From Hypomyces perniciosus (Eukaryota > Ascomycota > Sordariomycetes > Hypocreales > Hypocreaceae), in NCBI GenBank assembly GCA_008477525.1, contig SPDT01000007.1, positions 2,666,001-2,730,000 on the forward strand: a stretch of DNA of 64,000 nucleotides, written 5' to 3'. Positions 12,501 through 24,149 of the stretch are shown in pieces. The first letter of the stretch is position 1; every line of letters starts with the position of its first letter. Position numbers and translations under genes: made by a program. The notes beneath the pieces were generated by a model. The model was not told where the DNA came from. It did no database searches and saw only the letters and a program-made list of their open reading frames with translations.

Positions 12501-12673
12501 AACCCGTGGTGATTGCATCCTTGCGAGCATATGAGGTAGGATATCTGTATAAAGACACTGTTAGCCCTTGGATACATCCATTAAGCTGCGAGACGGCTTA
12601 CCAAGGGTCTATGGAACAGATCATGCGGCATGCGCCGCCTTCGCTCCAACTCCCGTGTTGCATTTCTGAGCAT
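9578..12673 (-). CDS. Large putative mitochondrial helical-repeat (PPR-like) protein
   Basis: Two exons, 12673-12602 and 12544-9578, with a 57 nt intron (GTAAGC donor, GCTAAC branch point, CAG acceptor), giving 1012 residues. The spliced start MLRNATRELERRRRMPHDLF is Arg-rich with no acidic residue except Glu8, Glu10 and Asp18, compatible with mitochondrial import. The body is predicted to be mostly helical, with repeated LL..LP.P.EWD and Y.Y..EQ..-type helices, acidic toward the C-terminus. No catalytic motif is evident. The overall look matches fungal pentatricopeptide-like or other alpha-solenoid proteins acting on mitochondrial RNA, but I cannot assign a named orthologue. The gene model is well supported; the function is a guess. 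Confidence 0.75.
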
Positions 12674-13238
12674 ACCTCCTCATAGCTCCAACATTGTCTC
12701 CAGATGGAAGTCGAAAAGAAGTCGTTCTGGCGGGGGAAAAGAGGCGCTGACAGGAGAGCTCCCTATAGTAAAGCATTTCGCGAAATGTCTGGAGCTAAGG
12801 TTCAAAATCATCCCGCGATGCAACAATCGGGGTGTGTCCAAAAGTGGGTCTCTGCATCACGAACTGGGCAAGCAAGCAAGTCAGGCTTCAGAATCTCAAA
12901 GACAAAGGAATTTTATAGAACACGATTTTATATCACATTGCACAATTTAGTATATTATTTGAAATACTTTATGAAAGCTTTTGATCCCCTCGTACTACGT
13001 GATGTGCGGCATCCTTGGCTTTGACATTCTCGTCGCCATCTTCCAGTTGAGGCATGTCAGGATGCAACGATTGAACGAAGCTACGGGTGTTTTTTCCCAC
13101 TTCTGATCAAATGGCCGCTATATGCAAAGTATCAGGCCCTATCATCATGACAAGCCATTTTAGTATAAACATGTTCACATGCCACGGTTAGGCTATTGGG
13201 GCGGGTTGGGGGGCATCTCCAAATGGTGTGGTCTATCA
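12674..13238. other. Intergenic region between two minus-strand genes
   Basis: This holds the promoter and 5' UTR of the helical-repeat gene and the 3' end of the prefoldin gene. It is AT-rich near 12900-12980. No further gene or RNA is supported. Confidence 0.45.
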
Positions 13239-14124
13239 TTAACCGTCAATTTCCTTTGTTTTCTTCTTTTCTTTCTCCTCCTCCGCCTTTTCTTTCCTTT
13301 TTTGTACAACTTCCCAGTTGTACACTCTAGCAGTCGCGACCTCCATCGTCTAAAGGGTTCGTGGTTAGCACTCTTCATTAGCCAATGTCCTGTGAGCCAA
13401 CCCACCGTGATCTGCTCCCGAAGGAAATCCAAGTCTTCCTCGCAGTTGGAAAAGCTCGTCTTCGCGGTCGATAGCTTGGACGATAAGAGCGTTTCGGCCT
13501 CGTCTATGGGATAAGACAACATCACGTTGGCCTGTACCAGTCAGCCCGACCCTTCCCAGCGTAAGAATCTGCGCCGTACCCCGAGCCAGATGTAAACCTC
13601 TTCTGTTGGCGGAATGTTTGCCTTGGCGTAGAGCGTATCGTTGAGCTCAAAGGTCGTCTCGATAGGTTCGGTCTCATCCTGATTCCCTGTGAGTCCGGTG
13701 TGCCTCCGACATCCCTGGACAAGCGAACCTTTCTCAGCTTCAAAAACTGCACCGTATCGAGTGTCTTCTGGATATCTGGGATTTTCTCTCTCAATCCCGT
13801 CATCCGGCGCTGCAGATTCAGCTCCATGAATTGGTATTTCCTACCACGGGCTCATTAGCCCCCGTCCCATTGTAGCAGCCGCCAGTATCGTAGCTCACGA
13901 GATCATTTCCTGGAAGCTTCGAAGCGTAGGCTCGACATCATCCCTCGATGCGACATAGTCCTCGACCTTGTCGACGAAGGGGGCATATGGGATTCCCCGT
14001 GGGTTGGTCGGAGTAGCATCCTTACCACTAGCAACCGCGGTTAGCATTTCTCACTGATCATGTCAACGTGCAAGTATTGATTTTTAGCTCACCTTGCCGC
14101 TGGCTTCTTCTCAGCGCTCGCCAT
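13239..14124 (-). CDS. PAC10: Prefoldin subunit 3 (VBP1/Pac10 family)
   Basis: Six exons on the minus strand: 14124-14093, 14027-13899, 13840-13729, 13678-13580, 13531-13406 and 13349-13239, spliced to exactly 202 residues, the usual length for this subunit. Prefoldin is the cytosolic hexameric co-chaperone that delivers unfolded actin and tubulin to the TRiC/CCT chaperonin; this is an alpha-type subunit. Family stretches seen after splicing include GIPYAPFVDKVEDYV, KYQFMELNLQRRM, IETTFELNDTLYAKA, EVYIWLGANVMLSYP and RVYNWEVVQKRKEK. Coiled-coil segments flank a central beta-hairpin region, as expected. The third intron has a weak GTTCGC donor and is only about 50 nt, but it is required to keep frame. 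The C-terminus is a Lys/Glu-rich helix. Confidence 0.92.
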
Positions 14125-14818
14125 CTTCGCTGCCAGTACGTCCCTCAGCACACGGAAGGTTTGGAAGCTAGGTTCGTAGGTGGTGGCAGGCGACATTTCA
14201 CCAACCAGTGGGCAGCTCACCTCGGTGAGGGGGAGATGGCGGGGTTTCTTCACCGAACAGTACAGGGTAGGTGAGCGGTTGACCGAGGTATTGCACGATG
14301 AACGAGATCTCAAAGATTTCATCACGTTGAAATAAATTTCAAATCAAAACCGCGTGATTTATAAATTGCTACATTATTTTCACAAGTACATGTAGACCTT
14401 GAATAATACATTGCGATCGGGAGATCCAGGTTGAATCCTGATAGTTGTGAAGACAACTCTCTTCTTCCACAAAAGTTATGACCTCACCAATAAATGACTT
14501 GTTGATGACTGCAACAACCCGGTAGATTAAGCAGAACCAACACATCTTCCCTGGAACAACATCGTGAATGTTGAAACACACATTTCTTCACTAACTAGAA
14601 ATTTGGAAAATAAACTTAACTTTTCTGCAGCTAATAGTAGGATGGAGAGTTGAGTTAAGGTTACCTTCTACATTAACAAACTTAACTTACACGAACTACT
14701 CCAATGTGAGTTTGATCTCAGTATATATTTCTCACTTCCCGCGCAAACACAATGATGTTATGCGGACGAAAATCATCACATCACCTGCAAGATCTAACAA
14801 CCTTCTATATATACCCTC
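14125..14818. other. AT-rich intergenic region
   Basis: About 690 bases, clearly more AT-rich than its neighbours between 14330 and 14820. It should include the prefoldin promoter on the left. I see no coding sequence or repeat in it. Confidence 0.45.
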
Positions 14819-15436
14819 ATGGCTGGTGCAACAGGCCAGAGACCATGGATGGACCAGGTCTCGGACCACTTCGACAACCAACAATATTTGGATGAAGGAG
14901 AAGTCAAAATGACCATACCTGAGGTCAGCAACACCTCGGCCATGTCTATAGACACAGACGATCAATTTCAAGGCTCCCTGACATATTCTCGACAACCCGC
15001 CGAGGGAGACGGCGAGAATACGACACCAAGAACCATCGAGCTCCCCCCCTTGGCTTTTTTCTTGGACGGTGTATCAACTGCCAACCCTGAAGATTCGACC
15101 ACGCCTCCAAATTTACCACCGATTTCAGCTCTGAATAAGAAACGCCAACTCGATAACGGAGCCTCCATGGAGTTTGATGAAACAACCAAGGGAAAAGGGA
15201 AAGCGACAGACATCGATATTCAATCTGATGATGAGCCTGCGGCCAAAAGGCCCTCGCCGCCCCGGAGTGATGAGTCTCTAATCTCAGAGGCACGGCGTCG
15301 GTGGCTGCTCCAGGTTTCTATGATGGGAGCCGCTCGGAGGATTCGCCCGGTCCATGACCACCATGTAAGCTGCTCTTGTGGTAGGCCAGACCACGCGGGG
15401 AGCAGTAAAGAGATGGATAATGCGGGAGGCGCCTAG
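14819..15436 (+). CDS. Hypothetical acidic protein with nuclear-signal-like basic patches
   Basis: Single open frame of 205 residues with no recognised domain. It is polar and acidic in its first half, Pro-rich in the middle, and has basic patches (NKKRQ, then AAKRPSPPRS) resembling a bipartite nuclear localisation signal. A possible helix at SEARRRWLLQVSM precedes a short Cys/His cluster (HHVSCSCGRPDH) near the C-terminus. It starts directly after an AT-rich spacer. It could be a fast-evolving nuclear protein or a spurious frame; the absence of stops and the protein-like composition favour a real gene. Confidence 0.45.
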   Translation: MAGATGQRPWMDQVSDHFDNQQYLDEGEVKMTIPEVSNTSAMSIDTDDQFQGSLTYSRQPAEGDGENTTPRTIELPPLAFFLDGVSTANPEDSTTPPNLPPISALNKKRQLDNGASMEFDETTKGKGKATDIDIQSDDEPAAKRPSPPRSDESLISEARRRWLLQVSMMGAARRIRPVHDHHVSCSCGRPDHAGSSKEMDNAGGA

Positions 15437-15706
15437 TTTGATGAGTAAGGCAGGCAATTGAGAGACAGAAGGCCCATCTCAAAGAGAAGCGTTAGAAAGT
15501 CTAAAGAGTATTCCCATAATTGTTGAGCACGTCTAACTTGGAATCGTACATGTACATCGTGCAATCAACCCCTCGTGCAAAGTGCCAACAGCCACATATT
15601 AGAGACAAAAACGCCAAGGCAGTGTTCCCTTAGTCATGAGTGCGTGAAAAGCATTAAAGAAGCCACCGGGGCAAAACATAACTCAAGAGAGGAAACGGAA
15701 GAAAGC

Positions 15707-16408
15707 TTAGTCTGCGCGCTTCTTGGCTTCTCCGGCGGTGTCGGGCTCCTTGGAGTTGGTGACAGATGGTGAGAGTAGCTCGGCAGTGTCGTCCTCCTCC
15801 CAATTGTCGACTGCATTCTCATCCCAGTTATCGACTTCTTCCTCAAGAGTTCTTGTCCGAGCTGGTCCGTCCGTGACACCTGTCTCATGGTCTTCTCCCA
15901 GCTCAACATCGGCATCATCCTCCCCAGGAACGGCGTTATAGGTCTTGCGCTGTCTCTTTCGTTCCATCATGCGTTTGTGGTACCATGAGCAAAGGCCCAG
16001 GCCTAGCAAACTGCCCACGACATTCGCAACGATATCGAAGACGTCGAAGTCTCGGTCGTTAGGCAGAAAGCTCTGAAGAAACTCTGAGCCTACTCCTAAT
16101 ATGAGCGTACAAGCAACGAGGGTCATATTCAGAGTTCGTCGGCGGTTGGTATCGACAATCCAGTAGAAGACTACTGTGAGAAGGAAAAACGTAACGAAAT
16201 GGAGAACTTTGTCGTTGACATAATGGCCTAGCTGCACCTTTGAGAGTCCGGCGTAGCCAGATATTAGCAGCAATAGCAGGAAGACACCTTACGATGGATG
16301 AGTTAGCACGATAAGTCGAGAAAGGCCGACGCAAACAAGACCAGAGCTCGAAGATGGAGTTCCTTGTCCAATGACGTACGCACCTGCAAAGGGTAGTCGT
16401 ATCCGCAT
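15707..16408 (-). CDS. VanZ-like integral membrane protein with acidic tail
   Basis: Two exons, 16408-16384 and 16287-15707, with a 96 nt intron containing a GCTAAC branch point, giving 201 residues. Four hydrophobic segments lie at about residues 9-24, 38-57, 63-80 and 98-118. The landmarks DKVLHFVTFF and SEFLQSFLPNDRDFDVFDIVANVVGSLLG match the VanZ-like family (PF04892 type). A cytoplasmic-looking acidic tail follows, with a twice-repeated DNWDENAVDNWEEDD pattern and a basic end. VanZ proteins are associated with glycopeptide resistance in bacteria; the role of fungal members is unknown. The family call rests on motif and topology. Confidence 0.8.
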
Positions 16409-17481
16409 GTTTCGATGCTTGCGCGTCGAGGGCACGACGCCTCTTCTGGTATGTCTTTAAGCAAGCCGCTCGCTCGAAGAGCTGCAAAAGCTCCTAACAA
16501 GAAGTCGGATGAGGACAGATTGGCGACTGGAACGACGACGTGGGGAGAGATGCGCAATCGTTCTGAACTGAGGGAAGCTGTGGCCACAGGTGGCGCAGGC
16601 GTGTTTTACAGGGTTAACAGGGTTAGAACACATGAAGACCGAATGCGGAAGATCAGAGGCTTGTTGGCTTGGCGTGCCTCAGTCAGTGATTCTTCCGCCA
16701 CACTTCATGGAAGATATGGTCTTTCCACAGGTATTGTTCTCGATTCTGCCATTGCATTGTACCTTTTCTACAATGTGTACGGAGTAGGGCAGCTGCCATG
16801 TCAGTCAAGGGACCAAGCCACAGTTGTATACATCAACACGTGACCTATCCCGTGAGCGATCTCCACCTGCAAGTGGCGATGGTATTATGCCTCCATCCGT
16901 ACCTAAATTGCTAAAGTACGGAGTACCCGCGCCGCAGATACCACTTTGATAATCAAGGTTGGCCAGCAGATGCGGCCCGTGGGGAAAAGCTTGAGCTAGG
17001 CGCTGTGAGTTCAGCAGCACTGGTGAAGAAAACTCCATCGAATTTTTATTTTTCTACAATTGTTTCGGCGCATGCGACAGCTTTCCCGTTCACTACACAT
17101 CGCCAGCAGTCCGGTAGATCAGAGCCTCCAGAGCCTCCAGAGGCCCCATAGCGTGCTGTACCGACCGGCCCAGCTGCCGCTGACAGTGACCCAGTGCGCA
17201 AAGACTCCGCTTTGGGGAGGGTACCCCATACGTACAAGCCTCCCAAATCCTCAACCTCACGTCTCGATCCGCGGACAAAACGGCCCTTTGCGAGTCATCA
17301 AAACTCAGCCAACTCAACGCCGACCGTCGCGATACTCCGTCTGCCATCTCTATCGATGTCGCTCTTTGGTCCCATGCCGTCTTGAGTTTCTCATTCGCCC
17401 CCGGTCCGGCCGCACGCGAGCGCATTTGTCGGCGCATGGCGAAAGGGGCCCTGCTGTCGCTTCCATCGCCTGGGGCCCAAA
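16409..17481. other. Divergent promoter region between the VanZ-like gene and SPT7
   Basis: About 1.07 kb between two divergent genes. It contains two exact TACGGAGTA motif copies (16778-16786, 16917-16925). The long minus-strand open frame overlapping its right half is a shadow of SPT7 and its leader. No RNA gene is seen. Confidence 0.5.
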
Positions 17482-20400
17482 ATGACGCTCCCCAATGGCC
17501 AGCCCGCCTGGCCGCCTCCCGCATTGCACCATATGAACAGCAGCAGGAGTCTACACCCTCTTGATGATGGTCTGGCGCGTATCGCGACCCCCGTCGACAG
17601 TTCACTGGGGTTGGTGCCTGAGGCAACCCTTGATATTGAAGACGAGAAGCGACGCGCCCATTTCGCAGAACTGTATCAGAAATCAGAAGAAAAGATTGCG
17701 CTATTGTTTGCTGATGACGGCTCTTACAACTTGGGCGCGATCGAGTCCCTGCGACGTTATCCCCCCACCCCGACTGTGACACTCCCTCCCACCACCGACC
17801 ACGAGCCCATTAGAGAACCGCCTCTCAAGAAAGCAAAACGTACTATTGACGAAGACGACTACGACGATGACGACGAAGACGAGGAAGAACCCGCGCCTTC
17901 CGCGCCCAAGTCTCAGAGTGCGGCCGCCGCTGCCAGCTCCCTATTATCCCCCTCCAAGTCCGGTAGCTCTCCGGTGCAGTCCGTAACATCTCCTGGCAGG
18001 CTGGCAGACAAGTCCAAGCCGCAGGATGGATTGCAGGGCAAAGGAAAGCCCGGCGACGACGCAATCAAGAAGCTGGAGGAGGTTAGAACAGCCACCGAGG
18101 CGGCGGCGCGGAGAAGCTTCCATACCATTATCTACACACTGGAGAACGATCGAACCGCAATGCTCGAGCAGCAGCAGCTGGAAGATTCAGAAAAACAGCT
18201 CCAAGCTGAGATGGAGCACAACCATCACTCAACTGCGACGGGAGCGCAGACTACCAACCAAGGGTCCCTTAGCAGTGCAAACCTCGGCGCGTCAAGCCTC
18301 ACTCTCAAGCACCTTATTGCTAGGATAGACATGAAGCGAGATCAAGTACGTGCCTCAGATGCCGAGCTCAGGCTGTTGATGAATGAGGTGCGGAAAAATC
18401 GCAGCAAGTGGGCCAGCGAAGAGAATGTCAACCAGGAAGAATTGTACGAGGCTCTCGAGAAAGTCTTGACTGAACTAAAGGCGCACACGGAGTATTCGAC
18501 CCCGTTCCTAACTCGTGTCAACAAGAGGGATGCCCCTGATTACTACAATTGTATGATTGGATTCCCAAAAAAAACTGCGTGGTTACTCTATTTGTGCTAA
18601 CATGTTTACAGTTATCAAGAACCCTATGGATCTCGGCAGCATGACAAAGAAGCTGAAATCTTTGTCATACAAATCCAAAGCAGAATTTGTGACAGATCTT
18701 AACTTGATTTGGGATAACTGTCTCAAGTACAACCAGGACATGAACCATCCTCTCCGGAGAATGGCGAACGGCATGCGGAAAGAGGCCGAAAAGCTAATCC
18801 CACTGATACCGGATCTGACCATTCGGTCCCGAGCCGAGGTGGAGGCTGAAGAACGACGGAAGCAGAACGGCGGCGACGATGATGCTGGCGACGACTCTGA
18901 CGACGAACCCATCATGTCTTCTCGTGGCCGCAAGGCCGCCACTAAAGGGGCAAATAAATCTAGGAAGGCCCCTAGTGATCAGAAGGAAGACACTCCTGTC
19001 ATTGACCAGAAACCTCTCCTTCAAGTGAACGGCTTGCTGGGAAAGCCGGGGAGGGAAGGTTCTGAGGTGGACGGAAGTAATGGCTTTGGCACGCCTCCAG
19101 TGGGTTCAATTACGCCTGGAGCAGCTAACGGGCATTCCGGTATTGCCAGTAATGCTGATGCCATGGAGATCGATGGCCCAAGTCTGAATGGGATGGCTCT
19201 AAACCAAGCTTTCGGTCAAGCGGCAGAGCAAGCCTACGAAGACGAGGAATACAAGATATGGAAGCAAAGCACGAAGAAAGACCGAGCGTTGGCCGCCAAG
19301 GAACGCTTTCTACTCTTCAAGGACAACAAACTGAGCACCGACGCCCCTGCTTTGCTCCGAAGCAAAGTCGGCATGCGACGATTCTTGACCCGTCAAAAGG
19401 AGGCTGAAACGCATGGTCTTATTTACAACCCGCAGCCAGATAATGCTTCACATGCCGCGAAGGATTCCGGAAGCAAGGCGCCAGAGACATTGGCGGAAGG
19501 GATCGATGAGGAAAAAGAACAAGTCATCCCAGACTACTACATCCCTCTGAGCAACATCCCGGACATCCCATCTAAGCTGCAATGGATAGAAGATGGCGAT
19601 GGCCAAGTTATCAACCAGCATGAAGACTTTCTTCGTCTTGTATCCTCTGGATCTTTTGTCGCACCCCAAAGCAAGCTAACAAAGAAGATGGACGACAATA
19701 TCCACCAGATCCAAGAGACGAGAAAGCTGGCGACAAAAATTTCCGTGATTAAACAGATGCAGGTTCAGGCCCAGGTTTGTCTACCTACAGTAATTAAACC
19801 CAGACTGTGCTGGAAACTGACATTGAACAGGTTTATACAAACCAATTTCCCAAGTCGAACGCAGAGCCGTTTAGGGAAATGGATATTGACCCACACTTCA
19901 TTGCGGATGATGGCCCTGTGATGGCTCCCGAGACGTGCCAAAACGCGCTCAAACGTTCCATTGCGAAGATACTTTACACCACCGGCTTCGAAGAACTTCA
20001 GCCCTCGGCAATAGATGCTTTAACCGGAATAGCCGCGGACTATTTTCACAAACTTATCCGGACATTCAATATTTACCGCGAGGCAGAAAGGAAGACAGTC
20101 CAGAATGGTGGCGAGACAAAGGTGGAGCCTCGTTTTACACCTGAGGAGGTAATTCTTCACACTCTGGATGAAAACGGGCATGATGTTGCGTCACTGGAAA
20201 GTTATACCCGAGATGAGGTGGACAGACTTACCACCAAGCTTGGAGCTCTACATGACAGAATGAAATCGCATCTCGCGGATCTCCTTCGCCCGGCTCTTTC
20301 AGCAGAAGCCGGTGAAGATGGTGTAGGTGCTTTCAACGATGGCAGCGACCAGTTTACTAGTGGTGACTTCGCTGAAGATCTCGGGGAAGACTTCTTTGGC

Positions 20401-21018
20401 TTCCGCGCTCTCGGTCTCGACAAGGAGATGGGTCTCGACTTTGTTTCGGTACCGTTCCACCTGTTGCAAAGCAGAGTACGAAATCAGTACCAGATGCAGA
20501 CACAAGCAGCTGGTGTCACTACCAATGATATCTTTGACTCGCTTCCCACCTCTGAGCCCGTCACCAAGGAAAATATCCAAAGCCAGATAGGGCTGGTCAA
20601 GAATTTCTTCCTGGCTAAACTCCACGCTAATAGCGACCAGCCTCTGGTTGAGGACGAGGACCTGCCGACGAAGCAAAGGAAGCCGCGTCCTCGTCTTGGT
20701 GCTAGTGGGAAGATTATCTCGGCTCAGAAACGTCCCCCAAAGGAACAGCTTGCACTCGCTAAGAAAAAGAAGAAGATGGAGGCAGCAGCAGCAGAAGCCA
20801 AACTCAACCCATCTCCCGAGAAAGGTGGATCAGCAAACCCAGCGACTTCAAAGAAGAAGGCCGGTTCGCTTCCCAATGGCACGGTTCCCAACCCAGCGAT
20901 CCTGGCATTGGCACCCGGTATGGAGCGGACGGATAGTATGCAAAGCCAGGGTGGCATGAGCCAAACTGACAAGGACGACACCATCGGCATGATGAGCCCA
21001 GAGAGCATTGCTCAATAG
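17482..21018 (+). CDS. SPT7: SAGA complex subunit Spt7 (bromodomain plus histone fold)
   Basis: Three exons, 17482-18550, 18612-19774 and 19831-21018, with 61 and 56 nt introns, giving 1139 residues. Spt7 is a core subunit of the SAGA histone acetyltransferase and coactivator. Seen in the sequence: an acidic stretch ([14 protein letters not shown]) near residue 120, a bromodomain at about residues 325-440 with [12 protein letters not shown] and [11 protein letters not shown], the latter including the conserved acetyl-lysine-binding Asn, and a histone-fold domain at about residues 770-830 ([29 protein letters not shown]) expected to pair with another SAGA histone-fold subunit. The C-terminal third is low-complexity and Lys/Ala-rich. 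Domain order and length fit Spt7 rather than other bromodomain proteins. The first intron interrupts the bromodomain. Confidence 0.93.
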
Positions 21019-22475
21019 GTATTATAATACCTACCATGACTCAACGGACACCGCCGGCCTGATCTCACTCACTCCGACTATGTATATAAACGACACACGT
21101 TGCGTTCGAATACGCGTGCTGGGTTCTATCCAGCTATCAACCACTAGGGGGACACACCCAGTCAAGATGCGTATTGGCATCTTGAACGAATCCTTGTGCT
21201 ATTACATGTATTTCCGACGTCTAATGCTTTTTAACCTTGCTAATTTCCACACTTGTTTATTTTGCCCTTCCCCTCCACATACCCCTTTCTACGCCTTAAC
21301 CAGGGACTGGGCTTTTGTTGCTTCCTTTTCTTCTGTCCTATTGATCACTCATGCCCGTCCGACCTTGAATTTTTGTGTGGCGTTTTACAGGATACGATTA
21401 TGGAAATTCTTTTTTTTCTTCTCAACCAGATCGGGTCTATGTACCTACGACCGTCTGTCTCGGAAAGTATGAAGAAGGGGATGTTTCTTTGAGGGACAAA
21501 AAAAGAGAAATTCATCGACTCAAAACTTTTTATTCTTGTTTTCTCCTTTCGCAGTCTATTATGCCTTGACACCAACGCTCACTGGCATGGAGACAACTAT
21601 CAGCATTCTTCTTGTTTTTTCTTTTCTTTTTCTCCAATCAAGAGAGCTGCAAGAGGGGGTGGTGATGTGGATGATTATGATGAGGTTGCAACGAAGACGT
21701 TTTTGTTTATCCTTTTATCCTTTTCTTCTTCCTCTCCTCCTTATGTGAGAGAGAAACCTGTCCTTTCTGGTACGTGCTTCTAGATATTCCCAAACCAAAC
21801 ATGGGCCACAATGTCGTGCTGGCGGCTTGGATGAATTCTTTGTTCTTCTCCGTTCCTTTCTTTGTGCTTCTTCTTTTTTGTCTTGGCGCTGGGGGAGGCC
21901 GGCGGCTGGATTTTGCGGATACCGGGATGGATGATGGATGGATTCGATGCGAAAAAATGGACGAGGGAGAACTATTATATAGGCGATAGGCAAATGCACA
22001 GCCTTTAATGAGCACCGTGAATCATGATGCAAGTGAATATGGCGAAACTGTCGACTGTACGACCTGGCTAGGTAATACAGATAATAAATCACAGCATAGT
22101 TCTAGTTCACATGAGAGCCGTTTGTTTTTCTCGTTATACCCACTTGTTGAAGCAGGCCGGTTCCATTCATATCTGATTTCGACTACAAAATAGTAGTGTA
22201 TGCTTTAATCTCACAAATATCCTGCCAAACTCCCTTCCCCGGCTCCAGTTGAAATGGAAGCATGCGCCAGCCCTAATAAAATCGCAAAGTTGTTGAACAT
22301 TTCGCCGTTTGTCTCGTCCGTCTCGTCCCATACCATGTTAAATGCCGCGGGGAACACAGCCCCTTTTCCTCATTTTGCCCCCTGTTTTCAAAATATCCTA
22401 GTACTATTTCCATCAATGTTGAAGTCTTCTTCAATCAATCCTTGTTTGAAGTGAAATTTGATGTTGCGTGTGCAC
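21019..22475. other. Convergent 3' intergenic region
   Basis: About 1.46 kb between the stops of SPT7 and the SHMT gene. It is T-rich around 21230-21740 and contains only short open frames of Ser/Phe/Leu composition. No coding or structured RNA feature is supported; it probably comprises two 3' UTRs and spacer. Confidence 0.5.
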
Positions 22476-24149
22476 TTAGATGCCAGCATCCAGGCGCCAG
22501 CCCTCAACGGGGAGGGGGAAGCCGCTCGCCCAAGCAGAAATCTCCTTGCGCAGCTCGTTGATCTTGGCAACCTCGCCGCCAGCAACCTTGACCTTGAAGT
22601 CCTTGAGCTTGTTGGCCTCCTTGGGCAGGGCAGCCTGGGCCTCCAGGCAGATCTTGATGGCGGCGTCGATGTAGACAGCGACACGCTCAAAGTCCTGCTC
22701 GCCGAAGCCACGGCTGGTCATGGCAGGGGTACCAATGCGGATACCGCAGGGAGTCAGGGCGCTCTTGTCGCCGGGGATGGAGTTCTTGTTGCAGGCAATG
22801 TTGATCTGCTCCAGAACAGCCTCGACACGGGCGCCATCCAGGCTGAACTGACGAAGGTCGAGGAGGACCATGTGGCTGTCAGTGCCGTCGGCAACGAGCT
22901 TGTGGCCAAGCTCCTTGAACTTGTTCTCCAGAGTCTTGGCATTGGAGATGACCTTCTCCTGGTAGGCCTTGAACTCGGGGGTCTGAGCCTGCTTAAGGGC
23001 AACAGCCAAAGCAGTGATGGTGTGGTTGTGGGGACCACCCTGGTGGCCGGGGAAGACGGAGAAGTTGATGGGGTTCTCGAGATCATACAAGGTCTCCTTG
23101 CCGGTCTTGGCATCAACGGAGCGGACGCCCTTGCGGAAGAAGATCATGGCACCACGGGGGCCACGGAGAGACTTGTGGGTGGTGGTGGTGACAATGTCGG
23201 CATACTTGAAAGGCGTGGGAATGACCTCGGCAGCAATCAGACCGGAGATGTGAGCCATGTCGACAACGAGGTAAGCACCGACGGAGTCGGCAATCTTGCG
23301 CATGCGCTCATAGTCGATGAGACGGCAGTAAGCCGAAGTACCGGCAACCAGGACCTTGGGGCGGAACAGTGTGGCGTTCTGCTGGAGCTGGTCATAGTCA
23401 ATGATGCCGGTGTCGAGGTTGACGCGGTAGGGCATAGTCTCGAAGTAGGTCGAGATAGCAGAGATCCTGTGACGGAGGCTGTTAGTCGAGGCTGTCCTTT
23501 ACCAGGAGTCTTTGAATCTGGCTCCATCACTCACTTCTTCTGGGGGGTCTGGTAGCCGTGGCTCAGATGGCCACCGTGAGGAAGGTCAAGACCCATCAGG
23601 CGGCCGTGAGGGGGCATGATGGCCTGGTAGACCTGCAGGTTGGCAGGGCTGCCGCTGAGGCACTGAACATTGACACCCCACTTCTCGGAGTCAAGGTGGA
23701 AGGCCGCGAGGGCACGGCGCTGGCAGAGCAGCTCGATCTGGTCAATGTGCTGGTTGCCTCCGTAGTAGCGGGCACCGGGGTAACCCTCGGAGTACTTGTT
23801 GGACATGGGAGAGCCGAGGGCGTCGAAGACGGCACGTGAGGTGATGTTCTCAGAGGCAATGAGAACGATGGACTCCCGCTGGCGCTGGATCTCATCTTTC
23901 TGCGGAATTGTCAGAACCATTGGATGGCATGGCATGCATGGTATGGCATGATGCGGGGTATGGAGATGGATGACGGCATACCATAATGGCAGCGACCTCA
24001 GGGTCGGAGTCGAGAAGAGACTTCTCAAGCATCTACAGAGCAGGTCAGTTAATATCAATCAATGCTCGCGCTGGCGAAGAGGGGAAAGCAAAACAACATA
24101 CCTCCTTGTGAGACGCCGTCAAGGCGTAGGTGGACTCGTTGGAAGCCAT
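22476..24149 (-). CDS. SHM2: Serine hydroxymethyltransferase, cytosolic type
   Basis: Four exons on the minus strand: 24149-24102, 24032-23982, 23899-23535 and 23466-22476, giving 484 residues. The enzyme uses pyridoxal phosphate to interconvert serine plus tetrahydrofolate and glycine plus 5,10-methylene-tetrahydrofolate. Seen: [44 protein letters not shown], and the PLP site [15 protein letters not shown] with the Schiff-base lysine at about residue 253. The N-terminus [16 protein letters not shown] is short and has no mitochondrial presequence, so this is the cytosolic isoform. Third positions are strongly C/G-biased compared with neighbours, suggesting high expression. The first two exons are tiny (48 and 51 nt). 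Confidence 0.96.

Noticed and set aside
22458..23555. 365-codon plus-strand frame opposite SHMT
   Set aside because: It is the antisense of a strongly codon-biased gene, which removes stops in that frame. The minus-strand protein is unmistakable.
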